Shown one piece after another: positions 44,788 through 56,700 of a DNA stretch of 64,000 nt (its first letter is position 1; every line of letters begins with the position of its first letter). The notes below the pieces were generated by a model. The model searched no databases and was not told where the DNA came from. It saw only the letters and a list, made by a program, of their open reading frames with translations. The stretch is from positions 2,361,600 through 2,425,599 of the forward strand of contig OZ017769.1 in NCBI GenBank assembly GCA_963969345.1. The letters run 5' to 3'. The stretch is from Turbatrix aceti (lineage: Eukaryota; Nematoda; Chromadorea; Rhabditida; Panagrolaimidae). The translations under genes and the position numbers were made by a program.

Positions 44788-47700
44788 ATGTCCAAAATGG
44801 TTTGTTATTGATTTTTTTTGCACTGATTATATCAATCTTGCTTTCAGGCACTGGAAGCAAAGGATCGCGGCAATGCGGCGTACAAAAATGGTGATTACGC
44901 CGCTGCTCACGCCTGCTACGATGAAGCGATCCGTCTGTCGCCCCAGGAAACGGTCTTTTACTCCAACAAGAGTGCCGTGTTCTTCGAAGAAGGCAGATTT
45001 GATGATTGCATCGCCACCTGCAAAAAGGCCCTGAACGTGGGCTCAGAAAACGAAAATCTCGTCGCCGAGTGAGTTTTTTTAGGCCTATTTTTGTTTTTTT
45101 TTAGCTTTTCTGTTTTCAGAGTGATTTATCGCCTCGCAAAAGCCAAATCGGCCCAGGGAAAGACGGCCGAAGCCCTGACCTGGCTGGAAATGACTTCTGC
45201 GGAGCAGCGAAATGCTGAAATCGTCAAATTGATGGCTGATTTGCGCCTGGAAGCTCAACATCGTTTCCTGAGCTTCACGTATGCTTCGGAGCTTTTTTCA
45301 TCGCTCATGGAGATTGAGGATGATGACAAGGCTAGTGCTGCTATCAGGAACGCCGTTTTTTCGTCCTCGACAATGTCAGCTCACTTTGTCAAGTTTTTGC
45401 AAGGCTTTACGGTTTTTTCCCGTGATGGCGAACCCGGTTTCTTTGAATTTGTTAGTATTCATCTGTGCCGTGCTTCACGGAAGAATTGAAGCTATTATTT
45501 TTTAGATGACCGGAAATGGTTTTTTCAACGTATGCACAGCCGCTGTTTACGTCAAAAAGGAGGCCGCATTTTCTTGGATCGCACCCTTCATCGTTCATCT
45601 TGCCATCTGTGATGATCAACCGAATTCTATTCCCACGAACTTGGCGTACAACCTTCTTCCCCGAACGAGCAGCGTTTTGCGTAGGTTTTTTAAATTTTTT
45701 TTTGTGGTTTTTTGTTTTTAGGTAAAATCGAACCGTATTTTTCAGAAACTTTCTATCTTCGTTTGCCAGAGGAAAACATTTATTCCCTCCACTGCGCCGT
45801 GAAGCCCTTCATCCGCCGGCAATTGCCAAATCTCCAGATGATCCATTGTCCTATCGAGTTCTTATTTGAATTGTCTCCGAATCCTGCAGAACCAAAAGCG
45901 TTCGCATTTACCAGCCTTGTTGTTCGCGAGTTCGCTGACCTTACCGTAAGTCTTTTTTTGCCAGGAAGGTTTTTTTGTTCAATCAAACACTATTTTTCGT
46001 GCTACGTATAAGTTAGTTTATTTTATGCGTTTTTTATACGAAGGGGATTCTGTTAAATTAATTTTAAAAATGTTGAAAAAAATATTTTTGAATTCCTCGG
46101 AAATAGGCAATCATGAATGATGGGTCATTTGACGATCAAAAATCAAAAATGAACAAATTTGAATTTTTGGTTTAAAAAAAATAATTTGTGCCAGTAACTG
46201 GGGTAGGGGCAAATGTGATATCAATAGCATTGCCATTTTTTGCTGAGTATGAAAAACATTTTTTCAACTTTTTAAAAATTAATTTGAATAATTCAATTTT
46301 TTGATCTCTCACAAAATGAAATCCTTGGTTAGTGGGCGGAACAGACAGCGGGTGCAGAGACGGACGGCGCCGCACATGCCATCAGTCGAGAGAACCGCAA
46401 CGGCGGTGACAGTGGGCGATTGGGTGATGGCGAAAGATGGCAAAACAAGTGATTGTTGTTATTAATTTTGATTCATGTATCATAATTTTATGATTTTTGT
46501 TAAATTGCTATTTTTCCTGGGCCCCAGTGTTAGTGTTAGTACATATTTTTTGAATATTTTTTTGTGTTTGGTTTTATGTTTTGAAACGGGTCAATAAGCG
46601 GTTGCAGCGGGCGAGGATTTATTAGGCGATGGCGAAAGATGCGCGATATTGAAAAGCAACATTATTACTTATATTTTACAAAAGCGTAAAACAAATTACA
46701 TGGGGCCCCGAAGGGGCCCCCATTATATTTATGTATTCCAATATTTTTAAAGCGGGTCAAAAAACGATTATATGTATTTGATTTGATTTCGATAATATGC
46801 AAATCGTCGGTTATTCGAAAAGATAATAACAAAAAATAATTATTTTCTATCGGTAAAATTATGATCGGCAAAAGATAAACGAAAAACGGGCAAAAAGAAA
46901 ATAAACAACAAAACGATAGACGATCCTTTTCGATTTTACGATCCTTCTGATCCTTCCTTGATACCTTTACCTTGCCTTGCCTTGCCTTCCCCTTCCTTCC
47001 TTTTCCCTTCCTGGGGCCCCCGTAGGGGGCCCCCCTTTAGCCTTGTTACCTCTTATAATAGTAGGATGTTTTTACAAAGACACAATTTTAATTTTACGGT
47101 ATGTATATTCGATAAAATCCAAATTTTACGCTGTAAACGGTTTGGCGGGCCATTAGGTCCGGAGCCATTGATTTGAAAAAGATAATGCGCGCTTTATCAT
47201 AATTGTCAAAATTTTGTCATCAAAAATGGCGAAAGCGCGATGGAGGGAGGAGGGGAGAGCGCGCCGCGGCGCAGGGTCAAGTGGGTGAGTGTGAGCGAGC
47301 GAGCGAGGAGCGATAGCGCAAGGACGATAGCGATTGCGTAAGACAAAATAATGATTCTGTTAAATTAATTTTAAAAATGTTGAAAAAAATATTTTTGAAT
47401 TCCTCGGAAATAGGCAATCATAATGATGGGTCATTTGACAATCAAAAATCAAACATGAACAAATTTGAATTTTTGGTTTACAAAAAAATAATTTGTGCCA
47501 GATACTTGGGTAGGGGCAAATGTGATATCAATAGCATTGCCATTTTTTGCTGAAGATGAAAAACATTTTTTCAAAATTTTAAAAATTAATTTGAATAATT
47601 CAATTTTTTGATCATTCACAAAATGAAATCCATGGTAAGGGGGCGGATAGACAGCGGGTGCAGAGGCGGACGGCGCACATGCCATCAGTCGAGAGAACCG

Positions 47701-50700
47701 CATTGCGGTGACAGTGGGCGATTGGGTGATGGCGAAAGATGGCAAAATAAGTGATTGTTGTTATTAATTTTGATTTGATTCGTGTATCATAATTTTATGA
47801 TTTTTGTTAAATTGCTATTTTTCCTGGGCCCCAGTGTTAGTGTTAGTACGTATTATTTGAATATTTTTTTGTGTTTGGTTTTATGCTTTGAAACGGGTCA
47901 ATAAGCGATTGCAGCGGGCGAGGATTTATAAGGCAATGACGAAAGATGCGCGATATTGAAAAGCAACATTATTACTTATATTTTACAAAAGCGTAAAACA
48001 AATTACATGGGGCCCCAAAGGGGCCCCCATTATATTTATGTATTCGATATTTGAAAGCGGGTCAAAAAACGATTATATGTATTTGATTTGATTTTGATAA
48101 TATGCAAATCGTCGGTTATTCTAAAAGATAATGACAAATAATAATTATTTTCTATCGGTAAAATCATGATCGGCAAAAGATAAACAAAAAACGGGCAAAA
48201 CAAAAATAAACAACAAAACGATAGACGATCCTTTTCGATTTTACGATCCTTCTGATCCTTCCTTGATACCTTTACCTTGCCTTGCCTTGCCTTCCCCTTC
48301 CTTCCTTTTCCCTTCCTGGGGCCCCCGTAGGGGGCCCCCCTTTAGCCTTGTTACCTCTCTATATAGTAAGGTGTTTTTACAAAGACACAATTTTAATTTT
48401 ACGGTATGTATATTCGATAAAATCCAAATTTTACGCTGATAACGGTTTGGCGGGCCATTAGGTCCGGAGCCATTGATTTGAAAAAGATAATGCACGCTTT
48501 ATCATAATTGTCAAAATAGTCAATGGCGAAAGCGCGATAGAGGGAGGAGGCGGCGCGCAGGGTCAAGTGGGTGAGTGTGAGCGAGCGAGCGATAGCGCAA
48601 GGACGATTGCGTAAGACAAAAAAATGATTCTGTTAAATTAATTTTAAAAATGTTGAAAAAAATATTTTTGAATTCCTCGGAAATAGGCAATCATAATGAT
48701 GGGTCATTTGACAATCAAAAATCAAAAATGAACAAATTTGAATTTTTGATTTTAAAAAAAATAATTTTTGCTAGATACTGGGGTAGGGGCAAATGTGATA
48801 TCAATAGCATTGCCATTTTTTGCTGAGTATGAAAAACATTTTTTCAACATTTTAAAAATTAATTTGAATAATTCAATTTTTTGATCTCTCAGAAAATGAA
48901 ATCCATGGTGAGTGGGCGGAACAGACAGCGGGTGCAGAGACGGACGGCGCACATGCCATCAGTCGAGAGAACCGCAACGGCGGTGACAGTGGGCGATTGG
49001 GTGATGGCGAAAGATGGCAAAACAAGAGATTGTTGTTATTAATTTTGATGATTTATGTATCACATAATTTTATGATTTTTGTTAAATTGCTATTTTTCCT
49101 GGGCCCCAGTGTTAGTGTTAGTACATATTCTTTGAATATTTTTTTGTGTTTGGTGTTATGCTTTGAAACGGGTCAATAAGCGATTGCAGCGGGCGAGGAT
49201 TTATTAGGCGATGGCGAAAGATGCGCGATATTGAAAAGCAACATTATTACTTATGTTTTACAAAAGCGTCAAACAAATTACATGGGGCCCCAAAGGGGCC
49301 CCCATTGTATTTATGTATTCCAATATTTTTAAAGCGGGTCAAAAAACGATTATATGTATTTGATCTGATTTTGATAATATGCAAATTATCGGTTATTCTA
49401 AAAGATAATAACAAAAAATAATTATTTTCTATCGGTAAAATTATGATCGGCAAAAGATAAACGAAAAACGGGCAAAAAGAAAATAAACAACAAAACGATA
49501 AACGATCCTTTTCGATTTTACGATCCTTCTGATCCTTCCTTGATACCTTTACCTTGCCTTCCCCTTCCTTCCTTTTCCCTTCCTGGGGCCCCCGTAGGGG
49601 GCCCCCCCTTTAGCCTTGTTACCTCTCTATATAGTAAGGTGTTTCTGCAAGGACACAATTTTAATTTTACGGTATGTATATTCGATAAAATCCAAATTTT
49701 ACGCTGATCAACGGTCTGGCGGGAACCATTAGGTCCGGAGCCATTCATTTGAAAAAGATAATGCGCGCTTTATCATAATTGTCAAAATATTGTCATCAAA
49801 AATGGCGAAAGCGCGATAGAGGGAGGAGGCGGCGCGCAGGGTCAAGTGGGTGAGTGTGAGCGAGCGAGCGATAGCGCAAGGACGATTGCGTAAGACAAAA
49901 AAATGATTCTGTTAAATTAATTTTAAAAATGTTGAAAAAAATATTTTTGAATTCCTCGGTAATAGGCAATCATAATGATGGGTCATTTGACAATCAAAAA
50001 TCAAAAATGAACAAATTTGAATTTTTGGTTTACAAAAAAATAATTTGTGCCAGTAACGGGGGTAGGGGCAAATGTGATATCAATAGCATTGCCATTTTTT
50101 GCTGAAGATGAAAAACATTTTTTCAACATTTTAAAAATTAATTTGAACAATTCAATTTTTTGATCTCTCAGAAAATGAAATCCTTGGTTAGTGGGCGGAA
50201 CAGACAGCGGGTGCAGAGACGGACGGCGCCGCACATGCCATCAGTGGAGAGAACCGCAACGGCGGTGACAGTGGGCGATTGGGTGATGGCGAAAGATGGC
50301 AAAACAAGTGATTGTTGTTATTAATTTTGATTTATGTATCATAATTTTATGATTTTTGTTAAATTGCTATTTTTCCTAGCCCCCAGTGGACGACATGTCT
50401 GTTGTCGTAGTATGGACATGTCGTCAAAATGACATGCTATGTTTGTCTGTGCGCGAACTATAATGCACTTGGCACTACATAGTCTGGATGCAATTATTGT
50501 GCCGTCCGTGTAAAAAGACAAAATGCAACACCTTGGGGACAGTGTTCTTTACAAAACAATTTTTTATTAGATATTTTCATTATTATTTTTGTTTTGAGAA
50601 ATCGAACGAACGTGAACATTTTTGACTGTGTTTGCGTGTTTTTATTATTTTTGCTAATTTTTTTTTCAAATCTTTTATTTTTTTATTTTATCTGCTGGAA

Positions 50701-51450
50701 AAAATTAGTTTTGTCCTCAAACGTAAAAAAAACGAAAAGAAAATTATGGCCAGTTGTTTGATAAATTTTTTTTCAATTTCCAGAAGCTTTTCAAAACCAA
50801 GCGGTTCACAACGTCTTCTCTTGAACTCGTTTTCTTGCCGGCTACAAGCAGCAACTTCAACTTAGTCCGCAGTTTGACGACTTTTTTGAAGACGTTAAAA
50901 ATTCGGTACTTTTATTTTCCTTTTATTATATTTTTTTGTACAAATTATTTTAGCCTGCCTGAAACTCAATCGGCTACTCTCGAATTGCCGGTTCGGAATG
51001 TCCGATTTCGCGCTGCTGACTTGGTCAGGGCGCTTTACACCGTTTTTCCGCAATTGCAAGTCTTGGATCTCAATGTCACATTTTCTCTGCCTGAGAAAAT
51101 TGTACGTTTGTTTGTTTGTTTACCAGTACTTACAGTACTCGTCACTCTTGTTTTTTCAGATTTTTTTCGACCGCGATCGTCTGGTCAAGAATTACGTTTT
51201 TCTCAGTCGGGAAGCAGAAAAAATGCCGACTTCACTTCGTGTCTTCTTAGACATCGAGGAATCCGTTAAATGTGGCAATCATGATATTTATCACGACTTG
51301 ACTGTCACTCCACCACTTGGTTTTGCCGTGACTGATGCCACCACTCAAAGTCGCTATAATCCCTTCAGCTTTGGCATTGTTAACGTTAATGCCGGCATTC
51401 CCATTTCTCACGACAACAAATGTTTGCGCTACGATGTCTTTTTTGGTTGA
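44788..51450 (+). CDS. TPR gene D: STI1-like TPR protein (499 aa) with a 4.8 kb satellite-filled intron
   Basis: Exons 1-5: 44788-44799, 44848-45068, 45120-45450, 45506-45680 and 45746-45945; exons 6-8: 50784-50905, 50954-51101 and 51160-51450. The two halves were joined because exon 5 ends in phase 0 with a GTAAGT donor, exon 6 starts in phase 0 after TTTCCAG, and sizes (175, 200, 122, 148) equal those of gene B exactly. The TPR region is the closest of the four to STI1 consensus (DRGNAAYKNGDYAAAHACYD, FYSNKSAVFFEEGRFDDCIA). The C-terminal region has WIAPFIVHLAI, KPFIRRQLPNLQ, FRAADLVRALYTVFPQL and SHDNKCLRYDV. Intron 5 holds three full and one partial 1.3 kb satellite units. The reading frame is open throughout, so the gene looks functional if the long intron is spliced. 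Alternatively it has been separated into two inactive halves. Confidence 0.85.
46046..50387. repeat. 1.3 kb tandem satellite, three full copies and one partial
   Basis: The unit start GATTCTGTTAAATTAATTTT recurs at 46046, 47353, 48626 and 49905 (periods 1307, 1273 and 1279). Each unit holds two GC palindromes (GGGGCCCCgaaGGGGCCCCC and CTGGGGCCCCCGTAGGGGGC), a CCTTGCCTTGCCTTcccctt run, and a GAGCGAGCGAGCGATAGCGC block just before the next unit. Copies differ by small substitutions and indels. Weak open frames of 60-98 codons recur at the same place in each unit but have no domain and are not supported as genes. The fourth copy stops at 50387 within CCCCAGTG. Confidence 0.95.
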
Positions 51451-52418
51451 GGTTCGTCATTTTTTATGAGGTAACGTATTTTTCATGTTTTTTATCTGTT
51501 CATCAATGCATAACCGATTCCAATTTTTCTGTGTTCCAAAAATACTTGTTCTCTTGTTCTGCATCTTTTATTATACCTAATCAGTGTTCTGTGGATGTTC
51601 GCTACGTTTTTTGCCAGCCAACTGCAAAAATAGATGGTTTTTGTCACGTTTTCAAAGGTTCTTTTCTCCTTCGACTTTTTCCGGCGTCAAAAACGATGAC
51701 TTTTCCCGACTGAGTGCAAAAGTCGATCGTTCTTTCTTTTTCTGTTGTTGAACCAACTGAACACATGGCGCGTCAACAAAAACGTGATATTGTTGAACCC
51801 GCTTCCAGGGTATTACAGCCTTGGATTGACCCCGGGCAGCGAAAGGACCCAAAGATCGTTCATGTTTGCTCATCGGGCTTTCATGGTAGGCCACCGGGTT
51901 CTGCTTGCGGGAAAACATTTTCATTGGAGCTAAACTTGGTTGGATGGACTCTTGATGCTAATCTTCGGAGGCATAATTGCTCATGGGGACTTCATCTATG
52001 ATAGAGATGAGATTATCCGCTTGAACAGCGGTAAAAAAAAACAAAAAAAAATTTGAAGCGAACAATTTGTTTTGTTATTTCGCTCCTATTTTGTTCCAAA
52101 TGCAGTATTATGACGTTTTATTTATTTTGAAGAACCAGCTGGATAATAATCTTTGTGCTTCGGTTGTTCAAAATTACTTGCTTCCTTTCGAAAAGTTCTT
52201 CCGAGAAGTTACTCTTCTCAGAATGGCTTTTCCAATGCCCTACGTGACTTTTCCAACAACCACAACCACTAGATCGACGCACTGATAGATGACGAAGTCG
52301 ATCGAAAAGAACCATCATGAGCACCTTCAACTGCCCAAAGTTGAGAACAACTTTGGTCCAACGTAGAAAAAAATGTTGTTCGGTTAGTTAGGCTTGTTTT
52401 TGGTTTGATCACCTTTCC
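51451..52418. other. spacer with possible degraded coding fragments
   Basis: Plus-strand frames around 51745-52020 read protein-like stretches (SLGLTPGSERTQRSFMFAHR, IFGGIIAHGDFIYDRDEIIR) separated by stops and frame changes. This suggests a decayed gene I cannot identify. Confidence 0.35.
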
Positions 52419-52739
52419 TCACATTAGTTGATTGAATAGGAAGGCTATAATGACGATCGGGACTCTGTCGTTTTTACGGTTGTTTTGATCTAAATTCGTG
52501 GGATCCGTGCGAAACGAATCCCACGACTTTGGGGTCAAAGAAAGTCGAGTTGCGGCATTCGCCCAGCTTTTCCTTTGTTTAGGATAGCTACCATCTGTGT
52601 GCTCAGTCAGAGGCTGCACCGGAGGAACTACGTAGACCATCTTGTGTAGGATCGATCTGGCGTAGTCAACGAACGAGGAGACGTAGGCCGTAGACGTCTT
52701 GAATTGGATGGATGCGGTCAGGTTGTAGCATGCATCCAA
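52419..52739 (-). pseudogene. UDP-glycosyltransferase pseudogene fragment
   Basis: Minus-strand translation gives FVDYARSILHKMVYV..VPPVQPL, closely matching residues of the complete UGT (FVDHARPILHKVIYI...IPPVQPL). Further on, other frames give MPQLDFL, DPKVVGFVSHG and then VPIVIIAFLFNQL, the order found in the UGT donor domain. Large internal deletions and at least two frameshifts separate these pieces, and the signature core is missing. It lies about 18 kb from the intact UGT and on the opposite strand. Confidence 0.85.
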
Positions 52740-53534
52740 TCCCGGACGTCTACGTTGTAAGAGTTCTTCGCAAGTTTAAGCCAGTCAATGTTGGAGATGT
52801 TCACGCGGATGAAAAATACGTTTTTGTCTCCAGGGTTACACCGGAGGGATGCAAGCTCCAAATATATTTACAACTTTATGCAACGCTCGTGTTCGTCCAA
52901 CGATGTTTTTTGCCCCGCTGAAGTAAAAAAAGGCTGGTCGTAAACACGCTTTTCGATGCTTCTCTGAAGTTGTTGCCTCTTCGACGCGTGTTTACGTCTA
53001 ACAGAGCCCGAGCAGCTGAAAGCTGAATAATTTTAGCTGCAGCCAGCTATTTCTGGCGAGAATGCAAACAAAACACGCTGGGTTGTGTGTTGCATTCTTG
53101 CCAAGGTCCAAAGTCTCGTAGTCCGCCTGACTCAGCCCCCCATTCTTGTTTTTTCCACCCCAAGTGACCCAATTAGACTTCGGACTTTACGATTGATTTA
53201 TGGCTTTCATCGAACCTAAGTAGGAGACAAAACAATAAAAACGACATCGATTACCAGAAAAAAGCAAATCGAATAAAACCAGTTTTTAGCAGGAGAGAGA
53301 AGGTACACATACATACATGTCTCAATCACAAAAACAATATCGCCAAGGCGGTTGTTGGGAGAGTTTGTTTGATAGGCGGAGATATCATCACATTTTTTGA
53401 CGCTTTGGACGACGCTGTAGGGGGAGAAGAAAGAAAGGGGGAATGTACATACATAAATACAGGCACTGAGGCCGGTCAGCGTCGTTGGTGGGCGCCGTTG
53501 TCGTCGTCATCGAGCTGAAGACGGCTCCGGTATA
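52740..53534. other. no gene seen; short hairpins
   Basis: An inverted repeat about 52686-52757 (CGTAGACGTCTTGAATTGGA against its diverged complement) and another at 52940-52998 (GTAAACACGC...GCGTGTTTAC). 53100-53534 is probably 3' UTR of the minus-strand gene at 53535. Confidence 0.4.
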
Positions 53535-53783
53535 TTAGATTCTGGGCTCGTAGAAATTGCGGACCGATGAGAAGGGTGGCAGCTTCTGGGGTGCGGGTTC
53601 TGGCTTGGCGACGGACCCGGTAGTCATGAACTGGGTGTGCCATTGCTTGATGTGCTCAAGCTTCGGCGGCTCCTTGCCAAACTCCGCGCGATAACGGCGG
53701 GCAGCCATGGCCAGGCTATGCGTTTCTTCGAACCAGCAGACAAGCTTGGCACGCTCAAGGACGGTAAGGAAGCGAGTCGTCAT
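53535..53783 (-). CDS. short helix-turn-helix protein, DUF4817-like (82 aa)
   Basis: Single coding exon starting MTTRFLTVLERAKLVCWFEE and ending VRNFYEPRI. Residues ~5-55 (ERAKLVCWFEETHSLAMAAR, then RYRAEF...IKQWHTQF..TGSV) match the DUF4817 helix-turn-helix, a domain related to the DNA-binding N-terminus of some transposases. There is no catalytic domain downstream, only a Pro-rich tail. A TCTATTTCAG acceptor 47 bases before the ATG implies a 5' UTR intron. The clean open frame with GC-rich codons and no transposon ends nearby suggests a host gene of transposon ancestry; DNA or RNA binding is inferred from the fold only. The in-frame upstream extension to 53870 lies inside the intron and was not used. 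Confidence 0.75.
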   Translation of the reverse strand: MTTRFLTVLERAKLVCWFEETHSLAMAARRYRAEFGKEPPKLEHIKQWHTQFMTTGSVAKPEPAPQKLPPFSSVRNFYEPRI

Positions 53784-56700
53784 CGTTGTAGAGTAGTGGT
53801 AGGTAGGAAAGGTCGAGTTATCTGAAATAGAGGAAACGGATGAGATATGACGAGATTTAGGGGAACACAATTCGCGTCAAGCGGACGAAAAGGGGTAGTC
53901 GACCACTTTGCAGCGGTGGACTGGACATGATTGACTGAGAGAAACTTCCAGAAAGGCTAGAACTACGGGGAAATAGGAGGGGACACACGCTGCACACTTC
54001 AACATCGTGGGTGGTCGGGTGGTCGGTCAACTGACTGACCAAGTCGTTGTTGTTGATGGAAACTTAGAAGGCAAACGCCTGTAGAAGACGTACTAGACAT
54101 GGGAATAAAATCTAGCCTATGCCACTACTACCCCACCTCGGGGCTGTAATGGATGAATCGAGTGATGGAACTGGCGGCTGCGGGTGGCTTTTAAATACCC
54201 ACCACCCCGTCGTGTATGTGTGCAGGAGGGGGGAGGCAGTCGCTGCCTTGTCTTGTGTCGTACACACAAACTCCGCCACCCGCTCCGCTCCGCCCTCTCC
54301 AGTTATCCGCGTATTCCGCACGTTTTCTCCCTATTTTCTCAACCGAACGAGCACCACCCGCCCCGGCCACGACCCTTTTTCCTCCGACGATGGAGGGAAA
54401 AAAAAGTCAAGCTAACGATGCACGTGCCCGACTGGCTCCCAAAAATGAATGGCATTTTGTATCGCCGGGTAAACAAGTCTGCAGGAAAAGAAAACATTTG
54501 GCATGGGCTTTTTTTGGGACATTTTGGTCACATCAGCGGAAGGATTATTTAGATTATCGATCATTTTGGACCGAGGCCGAGGTGAGGGTGGAAGAGAGTC
54601 AAAGACCAGCATTGATGAAAAAAAATGTTTGCGTTGTTGAAGAAGAAGAAAAAATAGCGGCGTGATGTTCGCTTGCTTTCTTTCCTGCTTGGTTGGTCAA
54701 GTGCGTTAGTGCTAGAGGTCGGGTGCACTGGCTGTATAGCAGCAAAAAATTCTAAGTGGGTTGTTGACAACTAACAACTCTGGAAGGAAGGGGAAACACG
54801 AGGTATACAGATTAGAAAGTTCAATGTCTCCCTAAATAGGCTGATAGACAGCTTACGTGTGATTTCGTACGAGAAATTGAGGCAGAATGAAGGAAGTAAG
54901 CTTCGAAGTCGAATCTTTGAGGCGCTTCGGTGCACAAAAAGTTCCAAATCTCCTAAGGGCATACAGAACAAAACGTACACGTTTGCGCTTGTTAGAAGCT
55001 GGGAAAATTGTTTTTCGTTTCCCATCTTTCAATCAAGTGCCTGACCACTGGTCAGTACGCACGTAGCATTACTTTTTTCGCGTCGTCTGCTATCGCCTAT
55101 CTGCTGCAACAGGCGTTGCTGCAGGTGGTTGAGTCAACCAACACGTGTTCTGCTGATTTGCTAGCTAGCAACTAAATAGCTAAATAGTACATACGTGCCT
55201 CTGTGCATCACTTAGCATTGACTACAAATTTCCCCGGCGCCAACAAAGTTAAATTTAACGTGCGGATTGAGTTGCTGGATCAGTCAAAATTTCGTGCACA
55301 ACAGAGATATTTTCTTTTCAAGAGATAAATAAATTATTTTTGATCCATCCCATCCACCAGGATCACTGATCTGTCTTCCTGTCAGGAGGAAAGATAGCAA
55401 ATAATAAATTTTTAAAGATGTCAGAAAACATACTACAAAACACCCTTGTCCTTTGTCATTTGTCCTTGAGGAAAGGAAAAAAAGAGTACAAATAAATATT
55501 TTGCACTCTTTTTTTCTTGAGGGACAATTGCTTTTCAAAAACACTCGTGGACTACAACACACACACATACACACCAGCCTCTCTGTCCCCACGTGGTTGG
55601 TTGGTTCGTAGGTTGGTAGCTGGTGCAGCGCAGCAGCAAGGAAGCGTTTGTGCGTCTACCGGGCTGGCCTGGGCGACGAAGGTCACAAACCGAACGAACA
55701 GCTGCGCGGCGGCTACGGCCCCCAATTCATCAAAGAGGGTGGCGATTGTGGTCTTTGGTCGGTTATCTCACCCACCCGACCGGTCCGAACGATCGGGCCC
55801 GGGATGGGATGACAAACAAAGTAACAGCACGAGGGGAATTAATTTTGACCCACTAAAACGGGCGGCGTTCGTTCGTTTGTTTGTTCGTTCGTTCGTCTGC
55901 AACTACAAAAACAAAACGAAAAATGAATAACATAATGTTGATAGGAGGCCAAATTTGGGGGTGGCATCTTGATGATTGACTTGTGGTACGGATTGATTGA
56001 TAAGAGGTGAGCTTGTTCATGTAAATGCATGTCCAGGTAGTGCTTGTTATACGGTAGTCCTTAGGGCCCTAGATCTAGTCCAAGGACCTCGACGTGCCAT
56101 CGTGCAGCTAATTAAATTTTTTTCAGTCAACGTGAGAAAAACCAAAGTTTGTCGGATACTCGGATACTTACTTGCCTCATTGTCATCGTTTTACCCGGTT
56201 GAACAACAAAAAAAGTTTTAGTTCTTCTAGTTGCGGGAGGAGCTGCTGATCTTTGTCCTCCTCTCTACCAGTGCTCAGGCACGCATCTGTCTGTTGTTCT
56301 GCCGCTGTCACACCCAACGAGTAGTCAGTCGCCGACGACAACGACGACGACCGATCTCGATCAACTGAATAAATTCCTAATTCGCACCCAAAAAAAAACG
56401 GTTATGCACTTACTTACCAACCTTTGCCCTCTCGTACGTACACAAATACACAAATTCCGTGTATGCACCTCGCTAAGTAAGTAAGTAAGGACAGGACAGG
56501 ACTACGTCGCCCTTCTTCAACCTCTGTAGCCCTATTTGTTTAAAAAAATTTTATTTCCCTTCTATTTACCTGCGCAAAAAAAAGGTGAAAGAGTGAAGTA
56601 ATTAGGGTTATAGAAGGGCCGCGTGGATTCGGTTTGACAGCCGGTGGACCGCCAAACTCACACAGTCGCTCCCATTCTCATGTCAGCCATGCAGCAGGCG

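Noticed and set aside
46172..50234. Recurrent 60-98 codon open frames at equal positions in each satellite unit
   Set aside because: Conserved only because the units are tandem copies; stops and frameshifts differ between copies and no domain is seen.
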